DNA of 64,000 nucleotides from Platycnemis pennipes (lineage: Eukaryota > Arthropoda > Insecta > Odonata > Platycnemididae), in NCBI GenBank assembly GCA_933228895.1, contig OW121855.1, positions 34,734,698-34,798,697 of the forward strand. The letters are read 5' to 3'. The position numbers and the translations under genes were made by a program. Shown piece after piece: positions 22,956 to 34,840 of this stretch. The first letter of the stretch is position 1. Each line of letters opens with the position of its first letter. The notes beneath the pieces are model-generated. The model was not told the origin of the DNA. It ran no database searches and saw only the letters and a list, made by a program, of their open reading frames with translations.

Positions 22956-23251
22956 CACTGTAAAAAGTTGATCTGATTTTCAGTGCGATCTGAATTTAAG
23001 CGCTGTCTGGTTTAAGGCAGGAACACGGATGCAAGGTGCGGAAGAGGCAGGAACATGGATGGTTGGTACAGGAGCAGTTAAGCAGGAAGCAGAGGAAGCA
23101 GGATTCTGGATGGTCTGATTTTCAGTCGTTCACCTGCCTTATTTTTAGACAAGATATTACTGCTGAAATTCAACATACCCTGTCTTAAAATTGTTGCATC
23201 TGGAATTCAGATCGCTTTTGTACCTTAAAATCAGATCTACTTTTTACAGTG
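22956..23251. mobile_element. MITE with about 45-bp terminal inverted repeats, nested in element B
   Basis: The ends read CACTGTAAAAAGTTGATCTG inward from 22956 and CACTGTAAAAAGTAGATCTG inward from 23251 on the other strand. Both continue through GATTTT and a GCGATCTGAATT block offset by an indel. The interior has three loose repeats of GCAGGAAC-like and GGATGG-like units (about 23020-23120). It encodes no protein. I cannot identify a convincing target duplication, so the superfamily stays open; the CACTG-type end is compatible with several. Confidence 0.75.
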
Positions 23252-23463
23252 CAGCAAGGATGGTAAGCGTGATGGGGGAGTGACGAGGTGGGGGTGGGTA
23301 GGGCAAATTTTTACTTACTGTTCACCTCATGATGTAGCCCTGCTACGAAACCATGGTCGTTCATAATTAAGGTGACGTGGAAACTGCAGAGCTGAAACAT
23401 TTACTCTTAGTATGATTGACTTCCACCAAGTTTTGCCTGAGACTGTGTTGTATAAAATGCTAC

Positions 23464-24500
23464 CGGTAAAAGGAGGTTTTTTTGGTAGCATCTGGTACAG
23501 TAAAAGGATTTTCGTAGAACCAGCCACGGAGAAAGAGAAATGATCTCCTGAAATTGAGTTTAAAATTTTGTCATTATAATTTAAGAATTAAACGTCATTG
23601 CTGATGAAAATAACAATAGCTGTAATTTAATGAAATATACATTTCAATTTTATACATGCCTGAGAAATAGACTTGTACATGTATGATTGGTCTGAGGATG
23701 AAGGAGTTATCGCAAACGCTATAGAATATGGAGATACTTAAGTACACAAAAATAAAGGAACTCTTCCTTATCACATTGACTTCAGTTGCATTCAGGTTCT
23801 CATAGCAACATAGACTCCGCTGGATGATACGTCAAGAGGAGTTATAAAAACAAGAATCAGCTAATCCTGTATTTATACAGATTCGGAAATGTTCTGTGAG
23901 ATGTGTATTTATGATTGTTATAAGAAAAAAATACATTTTTTCCTAAAAATTTAATTCCACTGAAATACATTAAATCATTATGATTCATAATTTAAGAACC
24001 ATATGATCACCTGATCCATTATTTGAGTAACGCGCTACGTGACGATATGACAACAACTTCAATAATACGATGCCACTCAGTGTCCCACCGGATGAAAATA
24101 TTGAATAGTAAATATTTCAATTAAAACAACTGCTTTTTATGATGAATTGCGTTTCTTGCACTCATATATATCCCGACCGTAATTATAATACAAGATTAGA
24201 GATGCTTACCACAGCCCCAATACACAGAAGAAAGATTCAGGTAGGTTCCACAACATGATTCGGCGATGAGAAACAAAGAATGTAAGGAAGTGCGAAAGAA
24301 GTAAATGTAATCAAAAGACGAAGTTCTCATAACCTTTTACGGAATAACAGAAGGAATGTCATCGATGGAGAATAACATGGAGATAAATGTGCTGTTTCGC
24401 GACAGAAAGATGAAAGAGACTGGAGGGAAGGAAATACTCCTTAGATAGCGCAATGTGGAAAACATATCAAAGAATTAGAAAAACGCTATCGTTCCTTCCA
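23464..24500. other. AT-rich stretch, nothing recognised
   Basis: There are no long frames and no repeats that I can match elsewhere in the window. Confidence 0.4.
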
Positions 24501-24560
24501 GGCCCGGCTTAAGATCCGGGAGACCCGGGCGGCTGCCCGGGGCGCCACGAAGGAAGGGGT
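24500..24560. repeat. G+C-rich hairpin patch, possibly a transposon remnant
   Basis: The perfect inner hairpin CCCGGGC / GCCCGGG (24524-24530 and 24535-24541) has a GGCT loop. TTCCTTCC on the left and GAAGGAAGG on the right form an imperfect outer pair. It is sharply richer in G+C than its surroundings, as expected of a young inserted sequence, but I cannot name its family. Confidence 0.5.
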
Positions 24561-24707
24561 GTCATGGGAATGCGGCCTTTTATTATTCGGGGATTGACAG
24601 TTGTTGTAATTCATGTCCAACAAGCTAATTTATTTCTATTTTTGCTACTTAATTATTACTACTGCGTTTAAGTAGTGAATATCTGTTACAACAGGGTTTG
24701 ACAAGTA

Positions 24708-24733
24708 GGGGGGGGAGGGGGAGGGGGCGGGGG
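24708..24733 (+). other. Potential G-quadruplex
   Basis: Four runs of 8, 5, 5 and 5 guanines are separated by single bases (A, A, C). This fits the G3+N1-7 rule with minimum loops. It lies in non-coding DNA. Confidence 0.7.
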
Positions 24734-27066
24734 TCGTGAAGATGATCCCTGTCTCAAGATGATCCTTGATTTCTTCAACCTCCCCAAACAATGTGCGAAA
24801 AGGAACGCACGACTCATAAAATAACTTTCGTATCAGTGCAGAAAGAGGAAGGAATAAACTTTTCCTCATGTCACTATGGTCATTATTCTTCAAAGGAAGA
24901 AGGGCTAATAAAAGACAGAATAGCGAAATTCAGGCCACAATCCACGGTTGCGCTGGAGTGATCCCAGCAGGCGCCCGATTTTCCCGCGATATCATTGATT
25001 TCCGGATTCGCAATCACTATGCAGGGGCGTTGCTTCCTTCTTCTGACCCACCGCCTCCGCTCCCTGTCTTTTGCATCCAATTCCTTAGTACGACTTGCAT
25101 CCAATTCCTTAATATTCCGTTCTCTCCACGTTTCTACCATGCATACTTCAAGCGGGTTTCTACAGTAATTGCATTTGCTTCTCAGTTTCTCCCATGGTGG
25201 GGGTGCATTCCATCAGTGAACATAAAGCAGCATTACGTAGTAACCCTAAGAAGTATCGTTATCATACGAACCTTATTCGGGACTAAAAATGCCACAACTA
25301 TTAAATAAATAGTGTTGGAAACTCTCACCTTTAAGAAAATTGATTTTCTCTTTCGATCAGATTCTTTTCTAAAGATGAATCCAAATTTGAATGAAATCCG
25401 AACTTTGGCACCTAACCGCCCAAGAGGAGAGAGGTAAAAAGATTATTTTAATTAATTTAATATTCTGGTCAATTCTATTTGCATTCTATTACCTTACTGA
25501 AAGAAAACTACCGGGTTCTAGAACCACATTTTACGCGGCAAACTGAACTAACAAAAATTAAACACCATCAATTCTGCCATGGTTTGCTTTCAAGACTGCA
25601 CAATAGGCCTGAGTGGTCGATCAATAAATATCAAGCGCTGATGACCATATAAAACGTTTAAAACACAAGTAATACTCATTTTTACCCGTTATGTCACAGA
25701 CAATAGCAATATAATTACTTAGAAATCACACAGAGCTATTTGGCTAAAAGACCAGCAAATATTTCTCATGCAAATGGCATAATTACTTTTAAACCGCCCC
25801 GAGTAACTATTGGTCCACTTTATCCTTGATTGAAACAAGCCAAACCCCTTGAGCGACACCTTTACATAATGCCTTTCATGATTAATTTGAAAAGAGAGAA
25901 CAAAAATGAGTCGAATAGTAAGGTGCGCCGTCAAAAATCCAAGTTATGACCTCTTTAGCACATTCATAAAACAAAGCGCGAGCAAGTGACACCTGCCAAA
26001 GAGTGCATAAAAATCACACTGGAGCGAGATAGGACTTTATTTTTTAAAAACGATTATAGTTTAATAGTATCCATACTTAAACGGAAGCGGGAACAAGTAA
26101 GGAGAGCGATCCTGTAAATCCCATCGACCGTTTGTGGTAAGCGATGCAAATATTTACACTTCTGGGGTTATAGGATTTCCGAAAAATATATATCGTGCGG
26201 GAGAAATGGCAATTTTTTCCGGATCTCGTCGACCGAGAGAACTAGCTGCAAAGTTTTATGACGATAGCTGGTACCAGTGAACACGTAGGAAGATGAAAGG
26301 GAAAAGTTAATGCGCTATCAGTCTCGGAGGATCTTTCTTCCTTCCTGCCCAAGACTCCCGCCAATGGGCTGCAGAAGAAAGGGAAGAAGGGAGCTTTTTA
26401 TTCTCGCTCTAATGCGGCGCCGCCGAGTTGAAAGTTTTAATTAGAAAGAAAATTACGGTCCTGGGAAATTATTTTTTTTAATTCCGCGCAGAAAAAAAGC
26501 ATTCTAGCATAGGAATGAAACTATAAGGTGAAGAGGGATATAAATATCCAGCCGTTATTAACCTATTCGATTTCTTCCTTCTAGACTTCTTTACCCTGAT
26601 TCGACCTTTCACCTTCATAAAATGGTACCCCCTAAAATAACAACACGCCTCCGCCTCCCCGGTGTCACCCCGACGTAGGATGACGAAATTGAGTTTCCTG
26701 AATGTACATTACGCCAAAAGGCATGTTTGCATTTAACCTGCGGGAAAGATTGACTATCTGGCACCAAACGATATCATTACGAGAAGTTTGTTTACGACAA
26801 TTTTTTTGCTCCCCGAGTAATTAATCCTGAGAATGGTTTCCATCAGTCAGAGTTCAGCTTACACTACATTATAATGTGGGGAAAGTCACAAATTGACTGA
26901 GAGATATAATTTCTTTCTATAGCCAATGTTAAAGGCATGTTTGCAGCCACGGATCCGAGGGAAATATCTAAAGCAAAACAGCTTCAATTGCCTCCTCTGG
27001 AATAAGTCGCTGTCAGAACAATAATCCAACACCGTCCGTAAACAAGAGACTACCGCACGTCTATTA
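24734..27066. other. No recognisable gene
   Basis: A 146-codon plus frame (24868-25308) overlaps an 85-codon minus frame, and neither resembles a known protein. A short repeat, TTGCATCCAATTCCTTA, occurs twice at about 25072-25110. The rest is AT-rich. Confidence 0.35.
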
Positions 27067-27074
27067 TACTAGAT

Positions 27075-27238
27075 CGGGGGTGACAAACCTATGGCACGCG
27101 TGCCCAAAGTGGCACGAGGAGCTGGGAAGGCGCTCGATCGATACCTCTCTCACTCGATGGGTTGGCACGCAAACCGAGGGAGTATACTCTTATTTCATAA
27201 ATTTTGGCACTCAATCGCCAAAAGGTTCGCCACCCCGG
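27075..27238. mobile_element. hAT-type MITE, 164 bp
   Basis: The ends are CGGGGGTGACAAACC on the left and, on the reverse strand from the right, CCGGGGTGGCGAACC followed by TTTTGGCGA. The GGGGTGGCGAACC end is typical of Charlie-like hAT elements. It is flanked by 8-bp sequences TACTAGAT (27067-27074) and CACTAGAT (27239-27246), one mismatch apart and the length expected for hAT. Open frames inside are short and meaningless. Confidence 0.8.
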
Positions 27239-28134
27239 CACTAGATGAACAATTATTACAAGGCGGTTGCAAAGGCAGTGAGAATGTAACCGAGCGTCCA
27301 TAGCATAAATCACCTCCATTAGCGGGAGGGGTTTGAGGGAGATGCCTCCTCTTTTTCACGAGGGTTGAAATTCCACTATATGTTCAAAATTAATTGTAAC
27401 ACCATCCGATTTCGCGTGTTCTCGCCGAAAATTTATGCTCTCAATTAACACCACCTCAGTCAACCACTGAAATCAGCCGCTACAAACGTCTGCGGCGCAT
27501 ATTAAAGGAGTAGACCATTTAACATGGCACGGCTTCCACGCACACACATACATGTGTGCACAAATTGATCTGTCCACGATAGAATTCAAATAAAATTAAA
27601 AACTACCACATTAATACGTCTTCATTGCCGCAAAAAGGCTCTCTTCAAAACTGAGCCATTTAAGAAGAAAATTTAAGGACTTGAAAGGAATGAAAAGCGA
27701 TAAGAAAGTAATACGATCAGTGATACGAAAATTTTTCGAAGACGATCGAAAAGGCGATTATAAAAATAAAAAAGAAGGATATTATTGGCGACGATTAATT
27801 CGCCGGACAAAAGCCTGAAGAAGAACCCACAATTGAGAAATAGGAAAACACTTCCATATAAGAAAGAACGTAAGCTACTAAAACTACTACTACTTCATAG
27901 TTGACACGCATTCATCGAGGGCTCATCAAATTTTATCACAGCCGATTGCCTAATCTTTTCCCCGCAGTGAAACTTGAAATACTCTTTCATAAACGTGTGT
28001 TTATCTCATGTGGGCATGAGACTGAATAAGTGATGGTGAGAAGAGTCAGAAAGCTAAATACTATAGATAATAACAATCAAGTTGCATGAGACAATATAGT
28101 TGCTAGTTTGCATGTTAATAGTGCATGCTTGGTG

Positions 28135-28200
28135 ATCTTCACCCCCTGCCACACACCCTCGCGGTGGCTTGCAGGGTATCGTGTAGATGTAGATGAATGA
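28135..28200 (+). repeat. Dispersed repeat with GTAGAT tail, copy 1
   Basis: It has the blocks CCCCCTGCCACACACC, GGTGGCTTGCAGGGTA and GTGTAGATGTAGATGA. The same order of blocks occurs at 58352-58435. The simple GTAGAT tail suggests the 3' end of a retroposon of unknown family. Confidence 0.6.
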
Positions 28201-28339
28201 AAAGTTGGTGAATGAATAGGCAATGAAATAATCCTTCTTTATACATTCAAAACGTTTCGATCATGCACAAGTATGGAAGGAATTTCGAAGGAAGGACGGG
28301 TTGCAGGGAAATAGAGGATCGAATATCCAGGTATAATGG

Positions 28340-28400
28340 TAGAGCATTTGATGCTGTAGTTTTGTAACAAAGCCATGGCTGAATTTGATTAAAGAGATTT
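28340..28400 (+). repeat. Possible decayed hammerhead arm (fragment G)
   Basis: The order GATGCTGTAGTTTTGTAAC, AAAGCCATGG, then a GATTAAAG block resembles the right arm of element B (GATGTAGCCCTGCTAC, GAAACCATGG, AATTAAG). The core box and the GAAA are damaged. It rests on loose resemblance only. Confidence 0.3.
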
Positions 28401-30333
28401 CATGGTAGGAAATGCCGTCCTTACCAAAGGCTTAAATTTTAATAATTTGCCGGGTATCAGGCTAAAATATTTATCCCAGCAAGTGGGCATATACTAAGAA
28501 CGTTTTCTCTTAAATTTCAACCGCTTTTACAACCTCGTTCAAATTTTCTAATCCATATTTCAAACTGAATTGAAATGAATAGCTGGTGCCTCTCATACGT
28601 GCACGGCAATAGTAGAATGAAGTAAACTTTTTTTTATTTTGATCTTTACTTATTTAAACAGGTCTTTTTAGACAAGGCTTATTCAAAGACAAACTCGCGA
28701 GGAACATTGAATATTATATATCATACCGAACTATAATCGAAATCGATAAAAAGCCGGTGTATTGATTGACATAATTAGACATTTGTTTGATTCACATTAT
28801 TGACAGTTGCTTCTTGAAGATATGTGGTTATGAGTGATAAGGAGCTCAAAATAGTCAAAACCAAATTGTATGCGACCGCGAATCTTGTGAAACTCCTAGT
28901 ATTAATGGGGAATAAGAGCACCAAAATATTCAAGGTTGCTCTACAAGTCGTCCGATGGTAACACTCATTCGTGTACATCGCCTATCCTAACGTTTTCATT
29001 ACACTGACTTATTATTTTTGCGTAGATAATTTCTACATTTTCTTGTTTTCTTATTTAGATTCTTTCTTCAATGATTAAAAGGACGCAACGGGGAGTTTTG
29101 ATAACGACTACCTTGATAAACTTCGTCCAAATAAAAAATCAATTTCTACACAAAGGAAAAAAAACTTAAACAAGAGCTCAGTAGAGGATACCTCAAACGG
29201 TGTGACCTAAGGAGAGGTGACATGAATAAGAGTTGCTACGGAAGTTACACAGTGTATTTCCGCTTACTATGCCAGACTCTCCTTAGTTGATCTAAATCGA
29301 ATTACCAAAGAAAGATACAATTTTATCCTTATATGTGTCAGATGACGTCAGATACAGGACCTTTCATTTATCGAGAATAAATATAGCGAAACAGGTTATA
29401 ATCAATTACCTTCTAATCTCATTCACAGTTCAGGTGTTTCTGATAGACTCACATAGTAAAGAAAAAATTATAGGCAAAATATGAACCATTGCAATGCTCT
29501 GTCATGATGGAATGGCTTACTTACTTCCCCCTCCTTGAAAAACTAGTTACCCACCTCTCATTACCATGTACTAATACATCAATGTATACATGAAGGGAAG
29601 GATTGATAAAACTAAATAATGAAGTTCGAAAAGAGCTCATTTCGGATTTTTGAAAATTCTCAAAACACAGAATTTTCACCAAAGTAATTGAAGTAAGAGC
29701 AAAGATTATTTTTTTAAACTCCCTCCTATGGTGTCATATCATAACTAACTGAAATGGCTCGCACGTAAAACATCGGTCTATACGTGTAGGCACATAGAAA
29801 TATAAATTTTCCTATATGAGCCCTTTCCGAAACTAGAATTCAATTATAATTTGAGCAGGAGTGACATTACGGTCCAGCCTAATCTGAGGTGAGGCAGAGA
29901 TATTAAGAGTTGAAAATTTATTCCACGAGTACAACGGTAATTTTAGCCGAGTGCGTACATTGCGTTCCTTGCAATATATGCAACACAAACACACGATCTT
30001 ATGGGAAGTACGTACGCCCTTTATATGCATTGGGCAAGTCGTTTCATAGTAGTTTTAACTCAGAAAGCATCTTGAAGGACCGCGCATAAAATAAAAGCTA
30101 CATTAAATACAGGAAATTTCAGATTTTTCTTGCATTAAGGTCTACCTTTAATGTAAAAAACTTCCATGGAAGAAAAAGGCATATGATATAAGAAGCCAGA
30201 TTCTTATCGAACATCAAATATTGGTTTACCACGAAGATCAAAACGCCCAATTCTAGCCTTGGGCGATTTGATTGCAGAATATTACCCTCCAGGAGTGCAA
30301 AAATAATCCATAAGTTTCACAAAAGGCAAAACA

Positions 30334-30673
30334 ACCTAAGATTACATTCATACATGCGTAACTTTATCCCATTTAAGACAGTGCTGAACAAAATTGAGAA
30401 CTTGGAGGATTTTTTTTAATCGAAGAAAAAGCACTTGCTGCTAAATTTATGAATACGGCTGGCCATCACACGATGGATCACTGTCTCATTGGCTTTTATA
30501 ATATTAAAAAACCTAAGATTACATGCGTAACTTTGTCCCATTTAAGACAGTGCTAAACAAAATTGAGAACTTAGAGGACTTTTTTAATCGAAGAAAAGGC
30601 ACATGCTGCTAAATTTGTGAATACGGCTGGCCATCACACGATGGATCACTGTCTCATTGGCTTTTATAATATT
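30334..30673. repeat. Tandem duplication, unit about 170 bp
   Basis: Unit 1 (30334-30509) and unit 2 (30510-30673) share ACCTAAGATTACAT, CCCATTTAAGACAGTGCT, TACGGCTGGCCATCACAC and CTCATTGGCTTTTATAAT in the same order. They differ by scattered substitutions, a short deletion in unit 2 (TCATACAT missing) and T-run length. Neither unit encodes a recognisable protein. Confidence 0.9.
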
Positions 30674-30925
30674 TCTTTGGCTCGAGTATGACATGTTTAG
30701 AGGAAAACGACATCGCGATGTGACATCATTCACCTCAACTTGAATTAATAAAATATTATCCATGTTGCAATCGAGTGGTTAACCACATATATTTCACGCT
30801 TCGATACTTTCAAAATCTTATATGATTCGCATGTAAGACACGTCTTCATCTTTTAACACATCTACGAAGTTCGACAAAACGTTTTGAAAACTTGCCTGGT
30901 TGGGTCACGAGGCCACGTTATGCAA

Positions 30926-30950
30926 GGCCGATGCTAGTTAAGCATCGGCC
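30926..30950. repeat. 9-bp hairpin
   Basis: GGCCGATGC and GCATCGGCC flank a 7-nt loop. It is the first of a cluster of perfect short inverted repeats continuing to 31196. Confidence 0.7.
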
Positions 30951-31043
30951 CCGATATATGCAAGTGTCATCGACACTTTCTCCTCCACTAATATCCCGAA
31001 AACATTCTTTTTCTGCCAATTCATGTTTACATATTTTTTTCAC

Positions 31044-31094
31044 TTCCCGATCGGGAAACATCGTTTCCCGATTTCGGGAAACATGTTTCGAAAC
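31044..31094. repeat. Cluster of short palindromes built on CCCGA/TCGGG and GTTTC/GAAAC
   Basis: TTCCCGATCGGGAA (31044-31057) is perfect. A second TTTCCCG/CGGGAAA pair follows at about 31063-31080, and GTTTCGAAAC lies at 31085-31094. They are nested among ACATCG and ACATGT repeats. Confidence 0.7.
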
Positions 31095-31156
31095 ATCGTG
31101 CACGCTTCCAAACTGCGAGGCGCTCCATTCTACGCAAGTCACTGTGATGACGTAAA

Positions 31157-31196
31157 GGATCTCAAAACGACCAACGCGATGGTCGTTTTGAGATCC
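31157..31196. repeat. Perfect 17-bp hairpin
   Basis: The arm GGATCTCAAAACGACCA (31157-31173) is exactly complementary to 31180-31196, with a 6-nt loop. No mismatch is visible. It could fold in RNA, but no following T-run or gene end suggests a terminator. Confidence 0.85.
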
Positions 31197-34100
31197 GTTT
31201 TCCAACAGGAGAATTCACTCGATTGAGGAGCGAATGAGCGCCGTTTCATCCTCCGAAAGCGGCGAGCAAATCGCTCGCGTTTACCTCGGCTCAAACAAGA
31301 GGGAGAGCAGCAATCCGAGCCTCGAAACAGAGATCATCTGCTAATAGAGCCATGCGCCCGCCGCTCCGCATCCGCTTCGAGGGGATGCCATCGTCACGCA
31401 TGCTTGTGCACGCACAATCGACATGCCGGGCAGCGGAGCGAGGGAAATATGAGGTCGGAAGGAGAGCGAATGTCGATAGGGAGAGAGACAAGCGGTGTCG
31501 ATGAGCAGAAACCTACGAACTATGATTTTGCACCGGAAATTTCAGTGGCAATCCTCACCCTCAAATCTAAACACTTTATTCCTGAAAGTTCGTAGCATAG
31601 TGGATGATCAGATTTTAATTACCTAACCTTCTGATCCTACATGGTTAATTCACAATACTAAATCCTTCTGTTTTTTCAGTATAAAAAATTCTACTTAAAA
31701 AACACTTCGATGTGTTTCAAAGTTTTCCAAAAAAGCTCTTGCCCCGTCATTGGTGGAAGGCGAGGATAAAGGCCTCGACAGCAATCATGGCAACGATATA
31801 CAGATACAGAAACGGCATAAATAGTTTTACTGATGAAGAAAAGCCCTAGGTTCATTCACGTTTGAAGTGTCTGTTATTCAAACTGAGTACAATTTTTGGT
31901 CATATAATTGATTCGCAATTGTTTTATTGTGCATCATAAAATGCTTAGGTTTTATGGGAAGGTTGTAAGAAGCGGGAAAAAAACAAGAAACGAAATTTTT
32001 TGGCGAGATTGAGATTAAATAGTCTCTTCTTTCACCTTGACTCCTAAAAGTGAAAAATAAGATTTTATGATAGCCAAGCGTTAGTTAGTTATTCAGGTCA
32101 GTATTGCAGCCAAATATGAACAAGATAGACGTATTATTTGTTAGAAATGAGAAGAAGCAAGATCGTAAGAGGATGAAGGCATTGTAATCCCAAAAAAAAT
32201 AGAAAGTCTACGGTGAATATTTTGGTGAAAGGTCTAGTGCAGGTGCGCCAGATATTGAAGAAATATACAGAAGATACATACAGACATTTTGAAAAGAAAT
32301 GGGTTTAGGGGCAGGGATAAAAGATGAACAGTTCTGCAGGACAAGGCAGCTTTCCTGAAGACGAGGGAATTTGCGAGAGAGAATGGTAAGAAGAAAAAAA
32401 AATTAAGAGGGGAAAATTCAGAGGCAGAAAAAGCGGACGGAGAACATTTTCTCTTAAACATTGAGTGTGGACGGGATGTTGAAGAGGGTAAGGGAGGAAA
32501 GAATGATAAGCAAGCACGGATGACAAAAGAGAAACGGAGATCATGGCAGCATGAAGACATACAAAGTTAGGGAAAAGCTTAGGGAGAGTGAATACGTGGT
32601 GCTGCTTTAGGGGGAAGGTGAGAGGCAATACGTAGTGGGAAAATACACGACATAGATTATCTATCGGCCTGTCAATGTTGGAAGAATACTTACGACACTC
32701 TCGCTAGCCCATTCGCCACAATCCGAAGTGTAAAAAGAGATAGCATTGAACAGTCTCTCGTTTTTTCACCAGCATCACCGTAACACGATAGTGACCTCAC
32801 CGTGACAGTATGAACCAGAGCGTACAGGAATCAAAAGGATTAAATGCTGCTTATTATTTTACCTACTCAGGGTCATGAAAACAAGACATGCGGTCCCCGC
32901 CGCAAAGCATGTGAAAGCAAAGCAAAGTAGGTATGTGAAATTCTCGTTCACTTTTCGCGGAAGAGTGATAGAGGAGACTGGCACGAGAGGAATAGCAAAA
33001 TGGTGCGAAAGATAGAGGCGGTGAAACTGGGGAGAGTCGTGAAAAGAGAAGGGGGATGCAAGAGGGAGGTTGGATGGCGTGGCAGGGGTATTGTGAGGGT
33101 GGAGAAGAGGATTGGGTCGGATAGTCTTCGGAGCTTTCCGGAGAACGTACGAGAAGCTGCTGGAATGGAAAAAAATCCCCTCCCTGATACTTTCCCAAGG
33201 TACAATCTATATTCAGGATGTGCGGCTTCAATTCCTTCTCTCCGACATCAACACCTTCGGAAACCTTCACCCTACTCTCATATATCTTCCAGCAAATGTG
33301 TTTTCGTATAAATCTACCAAACATTCTTAGAAAATTCAGATTGGGACTCAGGAGAAATTTCACATTTTGGTGCCCTGCATAATTTTCAAACGTCCAGGTG
33401 GTATAACGACCGTTTTAAAGGTGCAATTCATCGGAATGGTGGATTATGCCTCATGGAACTGAAATAAGGGCATTAAAATGGAAAGGAAAGTAATTTTTGG
33501 GATAGCTACCTCTTTTCTTCTTTTCTTGTGAAGTATTTCATGGAGTATTCGTCTTTTAAGCTCCATGATGGCCTCCCATAGCAATCATAAGGTTGGCAAT
33601 AGATCGTGATAAGTTTCCTGTTGATTTAATATAGATTTGGAAGGACCCGAGATCTATCAGAAACTACATATATTTAAGGGCGAACACTTAGCTTCAGACT
33701 ATCACATTTTTCACCTTATCAGAAGTTCTTCCCACCCATTCATTTTCTTCCTAGCCCCCGATAGATAAGCGTTCGCCCTCTAATACTTCCACGAATACCT
33801 CATTCAAGATACGTCATAAGAAAAACACAAAAAAACTGCTATTTGCAACGCGAAAACACAGCCTGATACGATATTAACTTCTGAACATTCCTTTTGAAAT
33901 TATTGTTTTCTCTTATTTAACAAAAATTTTGATTCAAGCAATCAGGTTAAATAATGCGTAGAAATTACACCGAGTGCTGCAGCAGACTTACACCACATAG
34001 TTTTTAATCAGATTTAATGTTACCAAGGCAAAAAATTACGGCTACTTAAACTCGTTTTTGTGATAGCGGTCATAAATTTTGTGTTGATGAGTTTCATGCA

Positions 34101-34690
34101 AAAAAAATTTGAGTCTTTTGGTATGCCTTATTTTAATCAGCATTTTAATTACCTCACGCAAGTTAAATGGAAATATAAGTCGATAAAGTAATTAAACCCC
34201 ACCATGGAGAGAAATGCTTGGGAATACGGATTGTCCGCATTCGAATGCTTGGAAGTCGAATCACAAGAAGAGATAAGCAGCAACCTAATCCGTCTCACTT
34301 CCTACCCCTAATTACCTCGCCTCCAACTTCGGGTATCCAGTGTCATGCTTATCCACTAGAGATCGGCAAAAGTGGTGCACGAACGAGAGTCTAATTTCTC
34401 GTACGCCTGAATTCACTCCAGCCTTCCGATGAAAATTCACTTGTCAGTTTGATCAGAACTACTGGATTCACCACAGGAGGGTCTTTTTGGCCCCTAAGTG
34501 GAGAACCATTTCTTTTAAATCAACTTCATTTTAACCTTTCAATAGTTGAAATTCCCATTGAGAGCCAGTTGCGTCCTTCGTAAGTCCTCGTGTGAAACGG
34601 AGCGACAGCAGTGGAAAACGAATACCTACTTGCTGAATTTCCGCTACTTGCTGAATTTCCAATAGACGAGTTACCGATGCATAACTGCAG
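31197..34690. other. No recognisable gene; CpG-rich patch at 31215-31450
   Basis: The CpG-rich patch has 63-66-codon frames on both strands and no known protein. Further on, 32270-32640 and 32990-33120 are purine-rich on the plus strand. Minus-strand frames of 108, 107, 166 and 85 codons stay open there with ser/pro/phe/leu-rich translations. I read these as composition artefacts. Confidence 0.35.
34626..34660. repeat. 18-bp unit in two tandem copies
   Basis: CTACTTGCTGAATTTCC occurs at 34626 and again at 34644, giving two head-to-tail units with one difference at the end. Confidence 0.8.
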
Positions 34691-34699
34691 ATTTAGGTA

Positions 34700-34840
34700 T
34701 AAATGAAAGAAAGACTTAAACTTAGGTCTCATTAGAGTATCTTTTTGTACGTGGAATCACAAAGTTTTGTTTTGTTGTCATTCATCATGGAACAATTTCA
34801 CCAAGTTACGCCTGAAACTATTACTTATATTTAAGTCTAA
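34700..34840 (-). mobile_element. Fragment of a hammerhead foldback element (arm end plus T block)
   Basis: The blocks AAACTTAGGTCTC, GTGGAATCACAAAGT and TTTTGTTG, then the reversed T block (ATGGAACAATTTCACC, AAGTTACGCCTGAAACTATT), follow the right end of element D (AAACCTAGGTCAG, GTGGAATCTTACAAAGT, TCCACCAAGTAAAGCCTGA) in order. The hammerhead itself has decayed; a CTGCAGAT near 34686 may be its core box. The opposite arm is missing. Confidence 0.55.

Larger units (their letters stand above)
22764..23452 (-). mobile_element. Hammerhead foldback element B with a MITE inserted between its arms
   Basis: The left arm begins at 22764 (ACTAAGATTAAGGGTTCAGC, then GCAGTTTCCAC). The right arm ends near 23411 (GTGGAAACTGCAGAGCTG to CTCTTAGT). 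The T block lies to the right in reverse (TTCCACCAAG, TTTTGCCTGAGACTGTG, about 23412-23450). The target duplication TAAAATGCTAC flanks it at 22753-22763 and 23453-23463. Arms are imperfect, so this copy is older than A or C. The left-arm hammerhead is intact. In the right arm the core box has changed to CTCATGA (23326-23332), while stem II, GAAA and CCATGG remain. The centre holds a 296-bp MITE. Confidence 0.85.
27247..30333. other. AT-rich stretch with two small repeat remnants
   Basis: No gene is recognised. It contains the short dispersed repeat at 28135-28200 and a possible decayed hammerhead arm at 28340-28400, listed separately. Other frames are below 90 codons and unremarkable. Confidence 0.4.

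Noticed and set aside
30910..30960. AGTTAAGCATCGGCCCC resembles part of 5S rRNA
   Set aside because: The likeness is limited to a few bases inside a hairpin. The rest of 5S rRNA and its internal control region are missing.
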